In this document: positions 6,623 to 7,294 of the stretch, one piece after another
How positions within the stretch are numbered: the stretch's first letter is position 1
Layout: each line of letters starts with the position of its first letter
DNA from: JAAYZK01 sp964535025
GTDB lineage: Bacteria; Planctomycetota; Phycisphaerae; SM23-33; FEN-1343
Reading direction: 5' to 3'
Length of the DNA: 7,294 bases
Assembly: GCA_964535025.1 (NCBI GenBank)
Contig: CAZHRW010000146.1
Location: 1-7,294 of the forward strand
Made by a program: the position numbers and the translations under genes
Notes under the pieces: model-generated
Seen by the model: only the letters and a program-made list of their open reading frames with translations
Database searches by the model: none
What the model was told of the DNA's origin: nothing

Positions 6623-6660
6623 AGGCCCGTCCCGGGCGCTCCCGCGCCAGGGACGGGCCT
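6623..6660 (+). terminator. Long GC-rich hairpin after the Skp-like gene
   Basis: AGGCCCGTCCC (6623-6633) pairs perfectly with GGGACGGGCCT (6650-6660). Inside, GGCGC (6635-6639) pairs with GCGCC (6644-6648) around a TCCC loop, with a single G/A mismatch between the two stems: 16 pairs in 38 nt. It begins 43 bp after the stop and lies in the gap between convergent genes. No T-tract follows on the plus strand (GTTAGAAAAC), so it is either a terminator that does not need one or an RNA-end-protecting structure. Confidence 0.6.
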
Positions 6661-6740
6661 GTTAGAAAACGGTAGCTGTCCCTCCGGGAAGCTTGACGGG
6701 GTGCTTGCGGAACCAGCGATGATTTCGAACTCGTGGCGCA

Positions 6741-6774
6741 AAACAATGCCCCGCGTGTGTCCTTACCACGGGGC
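6741..6774 (-). terminator. Intrinsic terminator of the minus-strand PEP-CTERM gene
   Basis: On the minus strand, GCCCCGTG (6774-6767) pairs with CA plus CGGGGC (6757-6748, with a two-base CG bulge) around a nine-base loop. The stem is followed by ATTGTTTTG, a reasonable U-rich tail. It starts 28 bp past the stop codon of the DUF3494 gene at 6803. Confidence 0.6.
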
Positions 6775-6802
6775 GTTGCGGAAATCCCGTCTGTGTCGGC
6801 AA

Positions 6803-7294
6803 TCACGCCATACGACGCCGGCGAACCAGCGCCAGCCCGCCAAGGCCCAGCAAAGACAGTGTGGCGGGTTCAGGCACGACGATGTTGTTCGTGTCGAGGG
6901 TCACGGCACCGTTGAGGGAAATGACCCGTCCGTTCACACTGGCACCGGTATCCAGGGTGTTGCTCTGGTCGGCGATGATGGTCCCGCCGAACGCCGTGCC
7001 GGTTCCCAGTGTGCCCGAACTGCCGACCTGCCAGAAGACATCGTTGAACGGGTCAGCGCCGTTGATGAAACTGATTGATGCGTTCGAGGCGGTGGTCAGC
7101 GTACTGCCGATTTGAAAGACGTAGTCTCCCACGCCATCGAGGGTCAGCATTCCTGTCAGTGCGGCCGATGTGTCGAAATTATAGACACCCGGGCTCAGCG
7201 TGAGCCCGCCGAGATCCTGGCCCGTGAGATCCTGGGTGAACGCCAGGCCCGCCAGGCCGTTGTAAGCCGTCAACGCATCGGCTTGGGCCTGTTG
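6803..7294 (-). CDS. DUF3494 (ice-binding-like) protein with PEP-CTERM sorting signal, partial
   Basis: The C-terminal 163 residues of a minus-strand gene; its beginning lies beyond the window, and the frame is open to base 7294 (visible start QQAQADALTAYNGLAG). The segment LGGLTLSPGVYNF, followed by TLDGVGDYVFQIGSTLTT, DVFWQVGSSGTLGTGTAFGG and GASVNGRVISLNGAVTLDTN, is the hallmark C-terminal half of the DUF3494 beta-solenoid fold, known from microbial ice-binding proteins and many secreted adhesin-like proteins. It ends with a PEP-CTERM tag: VPEP (140-143), a hydrophobic stretch rich in Leu and Gly, then RRRR (158-161). Exosortase systems recognise such tags during export and surface attachment. 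An ice-binding role cannot be inferred from the fold alone, since many members occur in non-cold organisms. The internal TTG at 7271-7273 is a leucine codon, not the start. Confidence 0.92.
   Translation of the reverse strand, partial: QQAQADALTAYNGLAGLAFTQDLTGQDLGGLTLSPGVYNFDTSAALTGMLTLDGVGDYVFQIGSTLTTASNASISFINGADPFNDVFWQVGSSGTLGTGTAFGGTIIADQSNTLDTGASVNGRVISLNGAVTLDTNNIVVPEPATLSLLGLGGLALVRRRRMA

Overview
This GC-rich window reads like the chromosome of a Planctomycetota bacterium, perhaps Phycisphaerae-like. The evidence is the combination of a PEP-CTERM sorting tag ending in an arginine cluster, a DUF3494 (ice-binding-like) fold, an OmpH/Skp-like periplasmic protein and a sigma-54 activator, all in high-GC codon usage. 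No rRNA or other decisive marker is present, so the taxonomy is inference.

Layout. 1-192 is non-coding and repeat-bearing: two 17-bp direct repeats and a strong hairpin. 193-1656 encodes a membrane histidine kinase. 1653-3008 encodes its NtrC-type sigma-54 activator, with a start codon that overlaps the kinase stop (ATGA). 3009-3333 is an intergenic control region with two tandem 72-bp repeats (3025-3168) followed by a very good -24/-12 sigma-54 promoter (3261-3275). 3334-3849 is a stand-alone receiver protein, and 3833-5500, overlapping it by 17 bp, is a PTS Enzyme I (PEP phosphotransferase). 5656-5886 is a tiny Gln/Pro-rich lipoprotein. 5984-6580 is an exported Skp/OmpH-like protein, followed by a long perfect-stem hairpin. 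On the minus strand, 7294-6803 is the C-terminal part of a DUF3494 protein with a PEP-CTERM tag, with its own terminator-like hairpin just beyond it.

How it may work. The kinase should phosphorylate the NtrC-like regulator, whose GAFTGA loop is intact, so it should activate RNA polymerase carrying sigma-54. The only good sigma-54 promoter I found lies immediately downstream, in front of the receiver/Enzyme I pair. The tandem repeats sit at about -118 to -262 from the predicted transcription start, where enhancer sites for such activators usually lie. The simplest model is a local circuit: membrane sensor, then activator, then a receiver protein plus a PEP-dependent phosphotransferase. No HPr or EII gene is in view, so the phosphate acceptor of the Enzyme I is unknown. 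The envelope genes further right have their own ribosome binding sites and look like a separate unit.
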